From NCBI GenBank assembly GCA_046297495.1, contig JBKBIP010000022.1:1-64000 (forward strand): a stretch of DNA of 64,000 nt, written 5' to 3'. Below, piece after piece: positions 9,420 to 17,810 of the stretch (positions are counted from its first letter, which is position 1; each line of letters starts with the position of its first letter). The notes below the pieces were generated by a model that did no database searches, had not been told where the DNA came from, and saw nothing but the letters and a program-made list of their open reading frames with translations. The position numbers and the translations under genes were made by a program. This DNA is from JBKBIP01 sp046297495. Its GTDB lineage: Bacteria; Planctomycetota; Planctomycetia; Gemmatales; Gemmataceae.

Positions 9420-10175
9420 ATGAGTTCCAGCACGCAATTTTTCCGTTTAGATGGCCAAGTCGCTGTCGTAACAGGTGGAGGACAGGGAATTGGCGAGGCG
9501 ATTTGCCAGCGTCTGGCCGCCGCGGGGGCGAAAGTGGCCGTCTTCGACCTGCAACGCGAGGAAGCGGAGCGCGTCGCCGCCGCCATCGGTGGTTTGGCCG
9601 TTCCTGGCGACGTGACCTCCGAGCAGGACATCGACGCCAGCCGAGAGATGGTCGAACGTCAGCTTGGTCCCATCAGCATTCTCGTCAACAATGCGGGGAT
9701 CACGGGGAAAGCAGCGCCAACCTGGGAATTGACGCGCGGCGACATGGAGAAGGTGTTGACCGTCAACTTGGTGGGGCCATTCTTGTGGTGCCGCGCCGTG
9801 TTGCCGGGCATGGTGCAACGGCGCTATGGTCGAATCATCAACGTCGCCTCGATTGCCGGCAAAGAAGGCAACCCCACGCTAGGCCCTTACTCCGGGAGCA
9901 AGGCGGCCTTGATTGGCTTGACCAAGTCCATGGCCAAGGAAGTGGTGGGCCAAGGCGACATTACCGTCAACGCCATTTCACCGGCCGTCATCCACACCCC
10001 CATTCTCGAAGGTTTGCCGCAAACCACCATTGATTATATGGTGTCGCGCATTCCGATGGGACGCACGGGCCGGCCCGAGGAAGTAGCGGCCCTGGTGCAT
10101 TTCCTGGCCAGCCCCGAAGCCAGTTTCACGACCGGCCAATGCTACGACATCAGCGGCGGTCGGGCGACGTATTGA
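9420..10175 (+). CDS. SDR-family oxidoreductase (FabG-like)
   Basis: A 251-residue classical short-chain dehydrogenase. It has the cofactor motif VTGGGQGIGEA (TGxxxGxG) at about residue 17, NNAG near 90, the catalytic Ser in INVASIAG and YSGSK as the Y-x3-K pair near 158. The C-terminus (GQCYDISGGRATY) is typical of FabG-like reductases. It acts on an unknown alcohol or ketone with NAD(P). GGGGAG lies about 10 bases upstream of the start. It need not be the fatty-acid FabG, since no fab genes are nearby. Confidence 0.9.
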   Translation: MSSSTQFFRLDGQVAVVTGGGQGIGEAICQRLAAAGAKVAVFDLQREEAERVAAAIGGLAVPGDVTSEQDIDASREMVERQLGPISILVNNAGITGKAAPTWELTRGDMEKVLTVNLVGPFLWCRAVLPGMVQRRYGRIINVASIAGKEGNPTLGPYSGSKAALIGLTKSMAKEVVGQGDITVNAISPAVIHTPILEGLPQTTIDYMVSRIPMGRTGRPEEVAALVHFLASPEASFTTGQCYDISGGRATY

Positions 10176-10417
10176 AATCCCGTCGCGCGCTCGTCGTCCC
10201 GGCTTGAACGACCGCCAGAGGACATCCGCATCCACACTCACGATGCCTGGGCCAACCGTTTGACAAAGACGGGCGCCGGCTGGTTTGACTTGGCGGGAGT
10301 GAGCAAAATTTATATCATCAGGTTATGGTTTCCTTACCCCCAACTCTCCCCCTTTGGGATCGAAGCATCCAAAGTGGATGAGCCAAAGCGAGGAAGCATG
10401 GGGAGTCACTGAGGAAC

Positions 10418-10490
10418 GCCGACTTAGCTCAGCCGGTAGAGCGGAGCTTTCGTAAAGCTCAGGTCGTGGGTTCGAATCCCACAGTCGGCT
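10418..10490 (+). tRNA. tRNA-Thr (anticodon CGU)
   Basis: A complete 73-base cloverleaf. The acceptor stem pairs 10418-10424 with 10483-10489. The D stem is GCTC/GAGC. The anticodon stem GAGCT/AGCTC encloses the loop TTCGTAA, giving anticodon CGT (Thr, codon ACG). The T arm is GTGGG/CCCAC with loop TTCGAAT. All stems pair perfectly. CCA is not encoded. Confidence 0.97.
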
Positions 10491-10523
10491 TTTTCGCCTT
10501 AGTTGTGCTTCGGGAGAATAAAC

Positions 10524-10580
10524 GAGGGGTCGGGAGTCCAATGTCACCACAATGGCAATCGACTCCCGACCCTCTTTTTT
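10524..10580 (+). terminator. rho-independent terminator after tRNA-Thr
   Basis: Hairpin arms GAGGGGTCGGGAGTC (10524-10538) and GACTCCCGACCCTC (10561-10574) are followed by a run of six T. It ends transcripts from the tRNA and lies against the convergent hemH gene. Confidence 0.8.
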
Positions 10581-10584
10581 ATCC

Positions 10585-11562
10585 CTATAACCACCCTTGC
10601 CCTTCCTCTTGGATGATGGCCTCAAGGGCGTCGATCCAGGCGGGATGGTCGTTGAGGCAGCGGCATGGATGCAGCTGCTCGCCGCCGGCGTGGCGGAAGG
10701 TTTCCTTGGCCTCGAAGCCGATTTCATCTAGGGTTTCCAGGCAATCGGTGGTGAAGCCGGGAGTGACGACGAAGACCCGTTTGACGCCGTTTTTGGCTAA
10801 TTGCTCCAAGGTGGCGTCGGTGTAGGGCTGTAACCACTCATCCTTGCCGAAGCGCGATTGATATGTTTGGGTCCAGCGCTCCGCCGGCCAGGGCAAGCGT
10901 TCGAGCAAGAGCTGCGTCGTTCGCTCGACATGGCGCGGGTACGGATCGCCTCGTTCGACGTAGCTGACCGGAATACCGTGAAAGCTGATGAGATAATGCT
11001 CCGGCTCCCAGTCCAACTGGGCCTGTTCGGCGCGAATGACGGCGTCCAGAGCGCTAATGTAAGCGGGATGGGCGTAGTACGGCGGAACAATGCGCAGGGC
11101 GGGCACTTTGCGCTCGCGCATCAGGGCTTGAAAGAGACAATCGGTCGCCGAAGCCGTGGTCGTGGCGGAGTATTGCGGATACATCGGCACCACGATGAGC
11201 CGTTCCACTCCCATGTCGATCAATTCGCGCGTCACCTGGGCCACCGACGGCTTGCCGATCTGCATGGCGAAGCGTACCGGCAGCTGGGGCAAGCGCTGCT
11301 GCAAGGCTTCCGTTTGCCGTTGCGTGAGGTGCAGCAACGGCGAGCCGGTCTGGGGGTCCCAGATGCGGCGGTACTTGGCGGCCGATTCTCGAGGGCGGGT
11401 CGGCAAGACGCGCAAGTTCAGAATCAACCACCATAACCAGCGCGGCGCTTCGATGACGCGCGGATCACTGAGGAACTGGCGCAGATACGGACGCAGGGCT
11501 TCAGGAGTCGGCGCGTCCGGCGTTCCGAGTTGGATGAGCAATACGGCGGTGGTGGCGGACAT
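10585..11562 (-). CDS. hemH: ferrochelatase
   Basis: A 325-residue enzyme that inserts Fe2+ into protoporphyrin IX (or coproporphyrin III) in heme synthesis. It begins with LLIQLGTPDAP, the conserved N-terminus. It has the SFHGIP motif with the catalytic His near residue 195 and VTPGFTTDCLETLDEI with the conserved Glu near 270. Length agrees with soluble bacterial ferrochelatases. No C-terminal [2Fe-2S] extension is visible. It lies 85 bases downstream of the ferredoxin gene on the same strand, separated by a probable terminator. No other heme genes are in the window. Confidence 0.95.
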   Translation of the reverse strand: MSATTAVLLIQLGTPDAPTPEALRPYLRQFLSDPRVIEAPRWLWWLILNLRVLPTRPRESAAKYRRIWDPQTGSPLLHLTQRQTEALQQRLPQLPVRFAMQIGKPSVAQVTRELIDMGVERLIVVPMYPQYSATTTASATDCLFQALMRERKVPALRIVPPYYAHPAYISALDAVIRAEQAQLDWEPEHYLISFHGIPVSYVERGDPYPRHVERTTQLLLERLPWPAERWTQTYQSRFGKDEWLQPYTDATLEQLAKNGVKRVFVVTPGFTTDCLETLDEIGFEAKETFRHAGGEQLHPCRCLNDHPAWIDALEAIIQEEGQGWL

Positions 11563-11589
11563 GGTGGTTTAGGGAAGGAGAAAGGCGGA

Positions 11590-11633
11590 AGGGAAAAAAG
11601 GAAAGGCGGAACCCATGCACTACGGCTTCCGCC
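11590..11633 (-). terminator. probable terminator after the ferredoxin gene
   Basis: On the minus strand a stem (GGCGGAAGCC with GGGTTCCGCC, 11605-11614 / 11624-11633, 9 of 10 pairs) is followed by a T-rich run. It separates fdxA from hemH. Confidence 0.55.
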
Positions 11634-11647
11634 TTCCGCCATGCCGC

Positions 11648-11959
11648 TCAGGCCTTCTGGCACTCCGGCCCTTCCTTGGCGTCTTGTTTTTCGGTGATGT
11701 GGGCGTCTCCCCCCTGTTCCTTCAACGCCGCCGACCGCTCGGCGTTCATCTGGGTGTACTCGGCCCACTGCGCGGGGACGTTGGCCTCGGCGAAGATGGC
11801 TTCCACGGGGCATTCCGGCACGCACGCTTCGCAGTCGATGCAATCCACCGGATCAATGTACAACATCATGTCATCCTGGTAGAAGCACTCCACCGGGCAA
11901 ACGACGCAGCAATCGGTGTATTTACAGTCATAGCAAGGCTGGCAAACCGTGTGTGTCAT
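11648..11959 (-). CDS. fdxA: 7Fe-type ferredoxin
   Basis: About 103 residues. Cys9, Cys12, Cys17, Cys21 and Cys25 repeat the pattern of the Azotobacter [3Fe-4S][4Fe-4S] ferredoxin (DCKYTDCCVVCPVECF), and CIDCEACVPECP supplies the second cluster. It is a small soluble electron carrier. A C-terminal tail of about 40 charged residues is typical of this subtype. I placed the start at the ATG at 11959, directly before the ferredoxin fold, with AAGGAA upstream; the longer frame reaching 12052 adds unrelated sequence. The partner is unknown. Confidence 0.9.
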   Translation of the reverse strand: MTHTVCQPCYDCKYTDCCVVCPVECFYQDDMMLYIDPVDCIDCEACVPECPVEAIFAEANVPAQWAEYTQMNAERSAALKEQGGDAHITEKQDAKEGPECQKA

Positions 11960-12423
11960 CGCGCAATCATTCCTTTCTCGATAAGGCCCGCTCGGCAGCA
12001 CCGGCTGACCCACGCACCGACCACCTCGGACCTTTTCAAAGAGAAGCAGCACTTCCGGAATTGTTGATCACGTACTTCGGCAGGCCCGTTTCCGGAATCG
12101 GCGAGCCGGGAAGTCCTCTTGGTGTTACGGATAGCAGCTTATCTCTCGTTTGTCCAGAGGCCAGAGACCGCTTTCCGGCGTTTTTCCTGGAAAGCCGTTG
12201 CTGACGCGGCGGGCTTCCAAACTGTGGTATTACTTTTTGATATTTTTTCGCCGAACCCCAAAGCCAGCCTATCGAGAATGCCGATATTAAGGATTGTACT
12301 ACCCGATGACCGCGTTCTCGGTGTCTGGTGTGCCACGGCCTTTCTTCGTCACGCGGACATGGGAGAAATGGCGGGGGTTCCTGTCGAACGTCTTTATTCC
12401 GCACACGTCGCAAGGTGTTCCGC
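11960..12423. other. divergent intergenic region, no gene
   Basis: About 460 bases between the divergent ferredoxin and secretin genes. Several frames are open but none looks like protein. Promoters for both genes must lie here; I could not choose them with confidence. Confidence 0.5.
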
Positions 12424-14430
12424 ATGACGAAGCAAGCGTTACGCAGGTTCAGGACGAGCGAAGGGGGGCAGCCCTCTGGCGGAGCCTCTTCACCAGGAGG
12501 CTTACGCCCCCCGCTCGCCAGGGCAATTCGTCAACTCTGTCTCGGAATATGTCTATCCACTGTTGTTATTTTGGCTCTTGGGGGTCTCCTCCAAGCCCAG
12601 GAGACGCCCCCTAGCGTGGAGGTGGCCCCGCCGCCGCGCCCGCTGACCTTGCCTATTCATCCGGGGCAGCCAGTTTGTCCCGCCCCGATCATTATTGATG
12701 GCGCTGACCCCACCTCACCCGGCGGCACCCCTACCCCCAGCGCCGAGATTCGCCAGGAATACAGCCAATACATCGAACGCACCGTCGATCCCGAAAATGT
12801 CCTTAACCTCATCATCGGCCGGCCACGTTTGCTGATCTTCAAAGAGGCGCCGAAACGAATTCAGATTGAAGTCGATGAAAGCAATCCCGTCGCCACCTAC
12901 ACCGTGATCACCGAGCGCGAGATTTCCTTGACGGGCCGGCAGCTGGGAGCTGCCGTCTTGAATCTGTGGTTCACCGATCCAAAAGATCCGAAGAAAGAAC
13001 GGATATTAAGCTACTTGCTGCAGGTGGTCCCCGATGTCGAGGCGCAATCCAGCGTGCGCGAGCGCTTGACGCGCTATTACAAACAGTTAGAGGCTGAGAT
13101 CAATCGCGCTTTCCCGGATAGTTCGGTGTGTCTCTCGGTGGTCGGCGATAATCTGGTGGTGGCCGGACAAGCCAAGGACATCGCCGAGGCCACGCAGATT
13201 CTCAACATCGTGTCCAACAACAACCCCCAAGTGGCGGAGGAAGAGTTGGGACTGCGGGTGATTCCGCCGGCCGCTCCGGGCCAAACGCAACCCGCCGGTC
13301 TGCCGCCCCCCATGATCACGACCACGCGCACGCAATACGGCCTCGCCGGCGCCACATCGCAAACCACCCAGCAACCCACTCAGGCCGCCGCGCGTCCGTC
13401 GAACATCATCAACATGCTCCGCGTGCCGGGCGAGCAACAAGTGATGCTGCGCGTCACCGTGGCCGAGGTCAATCGAGCGGCGGCGCGAAGTATCGGCTTG
13501 AATTTCAGCTTCTTCAATAACTCCGGTCTGCCGGTGTTCACCAACTTGACCGGCAACCTGCTCGGCGGCGGTCGGGGGGGCGGCGGCGGTCTGGGCGGCC
13601 TCGGCGGCGTGGGGGGAGCGGGCGGCGCCGGCGGCGGCTTGACCGGCCAGGGGCTAGGCCCTGGTATCAACCTGCCGACGTTCCTCGACAATGGCCAAAT
13701 CTTCCTGGCCATCAACGCTCTGCGCAACGTCAACCTGGCCCGGTCCTTGGCCGAGCCGACTTTGGTGACGATGAATGGACAGACAGCGACCTTCCAGGCG
13801 GGGGGCCAGTTTCCGGTGCCGGTCGTCACTGGCTTCACGGCAGCGGGGTTGCAGGGGGTGTCGTTCGTCCCCTTCGGCGTGCAGCTGAATTTCACCCCGT
13901 ACATCACCGACAAGGACCGCTTGCGGCTCAACGTGGCGGCGGCGGTCAGCACGCTCGACCTGGCCACCGCTACCACCATCGGCAATTCCAACGTCCCCGG
14001 CCTCAACACGCGCAACTTCCAAACCACCGTGGAGCTGCGCGAGGGGCAAACGCTGGCCGTCGCTGGTCTGATTCAGAACAATTTCAGCGCCGGTACCTCG
14101 CGCGTGCCCGGTATTGGCGATGTGCCGTTGTTGGGCCGGCTTACCAATGTCGATCGCACGTCGCACGGTGAGCAAGAGTTAGTCATCCTGATCACGCCGG
14201 AACTGGTGCATCCCTTGGAGCCGCACGAGAAGCCGCCGCTGCCTGGCTCCGACGTCTTCGAGCCAGGAGACCTGGAATTTTATCTGCTGGGCCGCATGGA
14301 AAGCCGCCGTCCCTATGACTACCGCTCCGGCGTGATGAACGACCTGCAACGCATGACCCGATATCGCCATTGCGAGCAGCTGTTCATCATCGGCCGACCG
14401 GGACACGCGAACATCCCGGAGATCAAGTGA
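12424..14430 (+). CDS. Flp/Tad-type pilus secretin (CpaC/RcpA-like)
   Basis: About 668 residues forming an outer-membrane secretin ring for a type II/IV or Tad pilus system. The order is: a long N-region, a hydrophobic signal segment (LCLGICLSTVVILALGGLL), a pilus-assembly N-terminal domain (residues about 115-200), a BON/N1-like linker, a Gly-rich insert near residue 380 and the secretin core (LAEPTLVTMNGQTATFQAGG, VPGIGDVPLLGRL, ELVILITPELV). The ATG at 12424 has AAGGTG 6 bases upstream, and no ATG or GTG follows in frame before the hydrophobic core. Residues about 14-30 are encoded by a REP-like palindrome (12463-12512), which lengthens the n-region. It is followed by a lipoprotein and a TPR lipoprotein; the rest of the Tad machine is not in the window. 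Confidence 0.9.
   Translation: MTKQALRRFRTSEGGQPSGGASSPGGLRPPLARAIRQLCLGICLSTVVILALGGLLQAQETPPSVEVAPPPRPLTLPIHPGQPVCPAPIIIDGADPTSPGGTPTPSAEIRQEYSQYIERTVDPENVLNLIIGRPRLLIFKEAPKRIQIEVDESNPVATYTVITEREISLTGRQLGAAVLNLWFTDPKDPKKERILSYLLQVVPDVEAQSSVRERLTRYYKQLEAEINRAFPDSSVCLSVVGDNLVVAGQAKDIAEATQILNIVSNNNPQVAEEELGLRVIPPAAPGQTQPAGLPPPMITTTRTQYGLAGATSQTTQQPTQAAARPSNIINMLRVPGEQQVMLRVTVAEVNRAAARSIGLNFSFFNNSGLPVFTNLTGNLLGGGRGGGGGLGGLGGVGGAGGAGGGLTGQGLGPGINLPTFLDNGQIFLAINALRNVNLARSLAEPTLVTMNGQTATFQAGGQFPVPVVTGFTAAGLQGVSFVPFGVQLNFTPYITDKDRLRLNVAAAVSTLDLATATTIGNSNVPGLNTRNFQTTVELREGQTLAVAGLIQNNFSAGTSRVPGIGDVPLLGRLTNVDRTSHGEQELVILITPELVHPLEPHEKPPLPGSDVFEPGDLEFYLLGRMESRRPYDYRSGVMNDLQRMTRYRHCEQLFIIGRPGHANIPEIK
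12463..12512. repeat. REP-like palindrome inside the secretin signal region
   Basis: Left arm 12463-12481 (GGGGGGCAGCCCTCTGG) and right arm 12491-12512 (CACCAGGAGGCTTACGCCCC) form an imperfect hairpin. A clearly related element occurs between genes at 27281-27344. Here it is translated in frame. Confidence 0.7.
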
Positions 14431-14526
14431 GCGGCGCCGACAAACCTGCGGCTCGTTCGCTAAACCAGAGTCCGCCACGCTCCCGCCTGCCGCGCGGGAA
14501 CGCGAACATTCGACGAAGGACGATCC

Positions 14527-15117
14527 ATGATCAGTCATATTCCCGGCGTCTGTTATTGGACAATCCCTTGTCTGGTCCTGCTCGCCGGCTGCAATCAGAC
14601 GTCGCGCTGGTGGCGCGTGGACAATTGCGCGGCCATTCCATCGGGGGCGATCCCGGCGCCGACCGGCACTTACACCCGCTGGTGGGAGAACCGCCAGGCG
14701 GCCAAGGCGGAGGCGGATGATTTCGTCATCTACAAACATGAATGGTGCGACCGCAGCTGCGAGCTGGGGCCGTATGGCCGCTATCACCTGAGGCAAATCA
14801 GCAAACGACTACCCACAGTGCCGTTTCCGGTATTGATCCAGGCCGACAGCGATGAGGCGCTGAATGTCACGCGCCAGCAAGTGATTATCATGACCTTGTT
14901 GGAGCACGGCATCGCCGACGCCGAGGCGCGCGTCATCGTCGGCTTCCCTGAAGCGGAAGGGCTGTATGGCGAGGAAGCGCCGGTGATTTACAACGAGTCG
15001 TTCCAGCAATCGACAGGCTTCGGCGGCCAAGGTTTCGGCGGCGCGACCAACCTCAGTGGCTTCGGTGGAGTGGGTGGTTTTGGAGGTTTGGGAGGCTTTG
15101 GCGGTTTCGGGTATTGA
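14527..15117 (+). CDS. lipoprotein of the secretin cluster, function unknown
   Basis: A 196-residue protein with a lipoprotein signal: a hydrophobic segment ending in LLAGC, so Cys22 is the probable lipidated residue. The middle part (residues 85-155) has an OmpA/CpaD-like feel (VPFPVLIQADSDEALNVTRQQVIIMTLLEHG), which would fit an outer-membrane pilus accessory protein. The last 35 residues are almost only Gly and Phe (GFGGVGGFGGLGG type), a low-complexity tail. AAGGA lies before the ATG. It starts 96 bases after the secretin and is probably co-transcribed. The CpaD-like role is inferred from position only. Confidence 0.75.
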   Translation: MISHIPGVCYWTIPCLVLLAGCNQTSRWWRVDNCAAIPSGAIPAPTGTYTRWWENRQAAKAEADDFVIYKHEWCDRSCELGPYGRYHLRQISKRLPTVPFPVLIQADSDEALNVTRQQVIIMTLLEHGIADAEARVIVGFPEAEGLYGEEAPVIYNESFQQSTGFGGQGFGGATNLSGFGGVGGFGGLGGFGGFGY

Positions 15118-15184
15118 ATTCTAGACACTACGCAAATCCAATCGCTCGCAAAGGCGCCAAGCAGAAAAGATAGAAGTTGTTCCT

Positions 15185-15238
15185 GAGATGGATCGTTTCG
15201 CGCACGCTGTCGATTCCCCGCGCGAAACGATCCATCTC
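15185..15238. repeat. perfect 19-bp inverted repeat
   Basis: GAGATGGATCGTTTCGCGC (15185-15203) and its exact reverse complement (15220-15238) enclose a 16-base loop. It may end the secretin-lipoprotein transcript, but no T-run follows. The core ATCGTTTCGCGC recurs elsewhere in the window. Confidence 0.8.
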
Positions 15239-15263
15239 CTGAACAGATACGCTCGCGGTCGGA

Positions 15264-15434
15264 GCATCCTGTTTTCATTTCACATCCGCGCACTGGAGCC
15301 GGGAAAAGGAGGGTGAGGTGGAATGGAACAATGAAACCATGCCATTGCCAACGGCAGCATCCTGTTTTCATTCCACATCCGCGCACTGGAGCCGGGAAAA
15401 GGGGGGTGGAGTGGAGTGGAACAATGAAACCATG
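15264..15434. repeat. two 78-bp direct repeats (dispersed family)
   Basis: Units 15264-15341 and 15357-15434 run from GCATCCTGTTTTCATT to GGAACAATGAAACCATG, with few differences. Related copies in opposite orientation lie at 47976-48096. Each unit has inverted TTTCATT...AATGAAA ends. Apart from these and the palindrome at 15185, the gap 15118-15534 holds no gene that I can see. Confidence 0.8.
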
Positions 15435-15534
15435 TCACCGCCAAATGGACAGGTTCACCAATTGGATGGGGGATAAGGAACCATCTTCTGGGTCCTTCCA
15501 CATCTCCTATACGTTTTAACACGAACACAGTGCC

Positions 15535-16239
15535 ATGAACAGACGAATGTTTCTATTTTGGATGACGACTCTCACTCTACTAGCGCCGAGCGCCGGCTGT
15601 CTGTGGCATCAGCAGGAGAAGTTGCCGGACCTGGTCGCGCCGCTGCCGTTGGACAGGCCGCCGACGCCGGAGCCGACCGAGCTGCCCCCCGACAAAGCCG
15701 CCGATGCTTGCCTGGCCACCGCTCGCGCCTTGGAGCGCCAGGGGCATCCCGCCGAGGCGATCGCGCAATACGAGCGCGCCCGCCAATTCAATCCGAAATT
15801 GATCCAGGTGAGCCGCCGCCTGGCCGTGCTCTACGATCAAGTAGGGGCGTTCGATTTGGCGTTGGGGGAATATAAGAAAGCCTTGCAACATGCGCCGCGC
15901 GACGCCGCTTTGCTGAACGACGTAGGCTACTGCCACTATCAGCGCGGCGACTTGGCCGAGGCGGAACAGTGGCTCCGCAAAGCCATCGCGCAAGACCCGA
16001 AGCATACCCAAGCCTGGATCAACTTGGGCTTGGTGTTGGGCCAGCAGCGGCGCTATGACGAGAGCCGGGAAGCATTTGGCAAAGTCCTATCACCAGCGGA
16101 GGCGCATTCCAACTTGGGGGTGATCCTGGCCCAGCACGGCGAACTCGCCGAGGCGAAAGCGGCCTGTCGGCAAGCGTTGGCGCTGAATCCGCATCTTCCG
16201 CAAGCTCGCATCGTGCTGGCGCGGTTGGAGAAGGAGTAA
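15535..16239 (+). CDS. TPR-repeat lipoprotein
   Basis: 234 residues. An N-terminal lipoprotein signal ends in APSAGC (Cys22). It is followed by a Pro-rich linker and about four tetratricopeptide units from residue 55 to the end (for example AIAQYERARQFNP, ALGEYKKALQHAP, AEQWLRKAIAQDP). TPR proteins of this kind assist secretin or pilus assembly (TadD or PilF type), and the location downstream of the secretin and its lipoprotein suits that role; this is inference. No clear ribosome site precedes the ATG. Confidence 0.82.
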   Translation: MNRRMFLFWMTTLTLLAPSAGCLWHQQEKLPDLVAPLPLDRPPTPEPTELPPDKAADACLATARALERQGHPAEAIAQYERARQFNPKLIQVSRRLAVLYDQVGAFDLALGEYKKALQHAPRDAALLNDVGYCHYQRGDLAEAEQWLRKAIAQDPKHTQAWINLGLVLGQQRRYDESREAFGKVLSPAEAHSNLGVILAQHGELAEAKAACRQALALNPHLPQARIVLARLEKE

Positions 16240-16304
16240 AGTCCCCGTTCAGACCATCTCAACCCGTGTGGATAGGGATGAAGCCATCCAGCGGAAGTCT
16301 TTCC

Positions 16305-16793
16305 TCAAATCAAATCCAAACGGCGTTTCGTCACGCGCGAGCGGTTGCAGTCGGCGCAGGCGCCCCGGATGATGAAGGTGTGGCCGGTGACTTGAAAATT
16401 GTGTTCCCGGCTGACGTTGCGGATGATCGCTTCGATTTCGGGGTTGAGGAACTCGATCATTTGGCCGCACTTCTCGCAGACCAGGTGCTCATGTTGCGGG
16501 TAGCCGTAGTCGTGCTCGTAGAACATGCGTGGACCAAGCTCCAGACGGCGCAGCAGACCCGCATCAACGAGCTTGCCCAAGGTGCGGTACACGGTGGCCC
16601 GACTGACGCGGAAGCCTTCCCGTTTCATGTCGTCAATCAGCTGGTCGGCGTCGAAGTGATTGTGCTTGGAGAAGATATAACGGACCATGTCGCGCTGCTG
16701 CTCGGTGAAGCGTTGCGGCTTGGCCCGACTGGCGAGATATTCCCGGAATTTGCTCTCCGGGCTTTGCGATACTTCGATGGAAGGCAACGACAT
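16305..16793 (-). CDS. fur: Fur-family metal-responsive repressor
   Basis: About 162 residues. A winged-helix DNA-binding domain (FSKHNHFDADQLIDDMKREGFRVSRATVYRTL) is followed by the dimerisation domain. The His-rich site HEHLVCEKCGQMIEF and the two CxxC pairs (CEKC, CADC) for structural zinc are present. It controls iron or another metal; which one cannot be told. The ATG at 16793 has AGGAAA 7 bases upstream. TATAAT on the minus strand at 16893-16898, about 100 bases upstream, may be its -10 element. It is not in an operon with the suf genes of this window, although both concern iron. Confidence 0.9.
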   Translation of the reverse strand: MSLPSIEVSQSPESKFREYLASRAKPQRFTEQQRDMVRYIFSKHNHFDADQLIDDMKREGFRVSRATVYRTLGKLVDAGLLRRLELGPRMFYEHDYGYPQHEHLVCEKCGQMIEFLNPEIEAIIRNVSREHNFQVTGHTFIIRGACADCNRSRVTKRRLDLI

Positions 16794-16968
16794 CAGCAGG
16801 TTTCCTGTTCGAGTGGCTAAGCGGCGTGACCCGGACAATGAGCACCAGGTGCAGGTCGCGCCGCGGCATCGCTAAACTTCGTCTTATCATCCATTATATA
16901 CTGATGGAAACGCTCAGCTCAGATTCTCCCGCCGGCGCGCGGCGCGCGCGCCGGCGAGTGGGGATGGC

Positions 16969-17241
16969 TTATTCCTCGTCCAAGTCCTCGAACAGACGAT
17001 CCAAGGCTTTGTCCCATTTGTCCGGGGTATCGTAGGTTCCCTCAGCGATCTCTTGGCGGACGCGGCGCACCAGATCGGCGCGAATATCCGGGTCCTCCAG
17101 ATCGGGAACGATGCCAGGATCGGCGGCGTTCTCGACATCGACTTCGAGAAGGGCTTGCGTGGTGGAGTCCTCGTGCCGGGGCCACCAGGGGCGTTCCCAG
17201 GTGATCGGACCAGTCAACGTGCTGGGTGCGTGTTGGTGCAT
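16969..17241 (-). CDS. FlgM-like anti-sigma factor
   Basis: A 90-residue acidic protein. Its C-terminal half (PDIRADLVRRVRQEIAEGTYDTPDKW onward, beginning around residue 50) resembles the sigma-binding C-terminus of FlgM, where Arg...EI..GTYD is characteristic. The N-terminal half is probably disordered. FlgM holds the flagellar sigma factor until the hook is complete. No flagellar gene lies in the window, so the target is inferred from similarity alone. I took the ATG at 17241 with GGAG 8 bases upstream; the longer frame to 17463 is not convincing. Confidence 0.65.
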   Translation of the reverse strand: MHQHAPSTLTGPITWERPWWPRHEDSTTQALLEVDVENAADPGIVPDLEDPDIRADLVRRVRQEIAEGTYDTPDKWDKALDRLFEDLDEE

Positions 17242-17760
17242 GGGTCTTTCTCCCCCTGTCGGCGCGTGGAGCGCTGGGACGGAACGGCCCGAACGACAGG
17301 AATATCTTAATGATTGGAGTAGGGCAGAATCAACCCACATGGGCGCCGAGAATGGAATAAGGCGCCTGTTCCGAGACGGGTTCGTCAGATTCTGCTGGGT
17401 CATCCTGAACCGTGCGGCTCTGACGGCGGGCCAGCTTGCGGTGGGCCTGGCCATCAGGGCCATTGTCTCCCGGCGGCGTTCGCTACTGTTCAGGTGCTCA
17501 CTTCCGCCAGGCTACATTTCAGTTATCGACCTGAAATCGAAGAAGATTTAGGCAATTCGGCAACCGAATTGCCTGCGCCGAAGACTTACCGGGAACGCCG
17601 CGCACGTTGTGCAAACGCTGATTCCTTCTTCGGTAAGACGGAGAAGATGGAACGCGCCCGCTTTCCACATCGAAGGGGCCGAATGAGGAAAATTAGAAAC
17701 GAGAATCGCGTGGCGTGGCGCAAGTCGGCTCGTAGGGTGGATCATCGCTGCCGCCGATTC
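17242..17760. other. intergenic region, no gene
   Basis: About 520 bases between the FlgM-like gene and the glnE end. Frames here do not look coding. A perfect 10-bp stem, 3-base loop hairpin occurs at 17551-17573 (GGCAATTCGG/CCGAATTGCC), with unknown role. Confidence 0.5.
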
Positions 17761-17783
17761 GGGCCGGCTTGATAATCCGGCCC
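17761..17783 (-). terminator. hairpin after glnE
   Basis: GGGCCGG (17761-17767) pairs with CCGGCCC (17777-17783). It lies 28 bases beyond the glnE stop. The T-tract is missing, so termination is likely but not certain. Confidence 0.45.
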
Positions 17784-17810
17784 CCTGTCGTGCTTGCCAG
17801 GGTAACGTCC

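Noticed and set aside
8705..10033. 442-residue open frame overlapping the radical SAM and SDR genes
   Set aside because: It shifts across two well-recognised genes in another frame and its composition (Gly/Arg/Ala-rich) is typical of GC-rich shadow frames.
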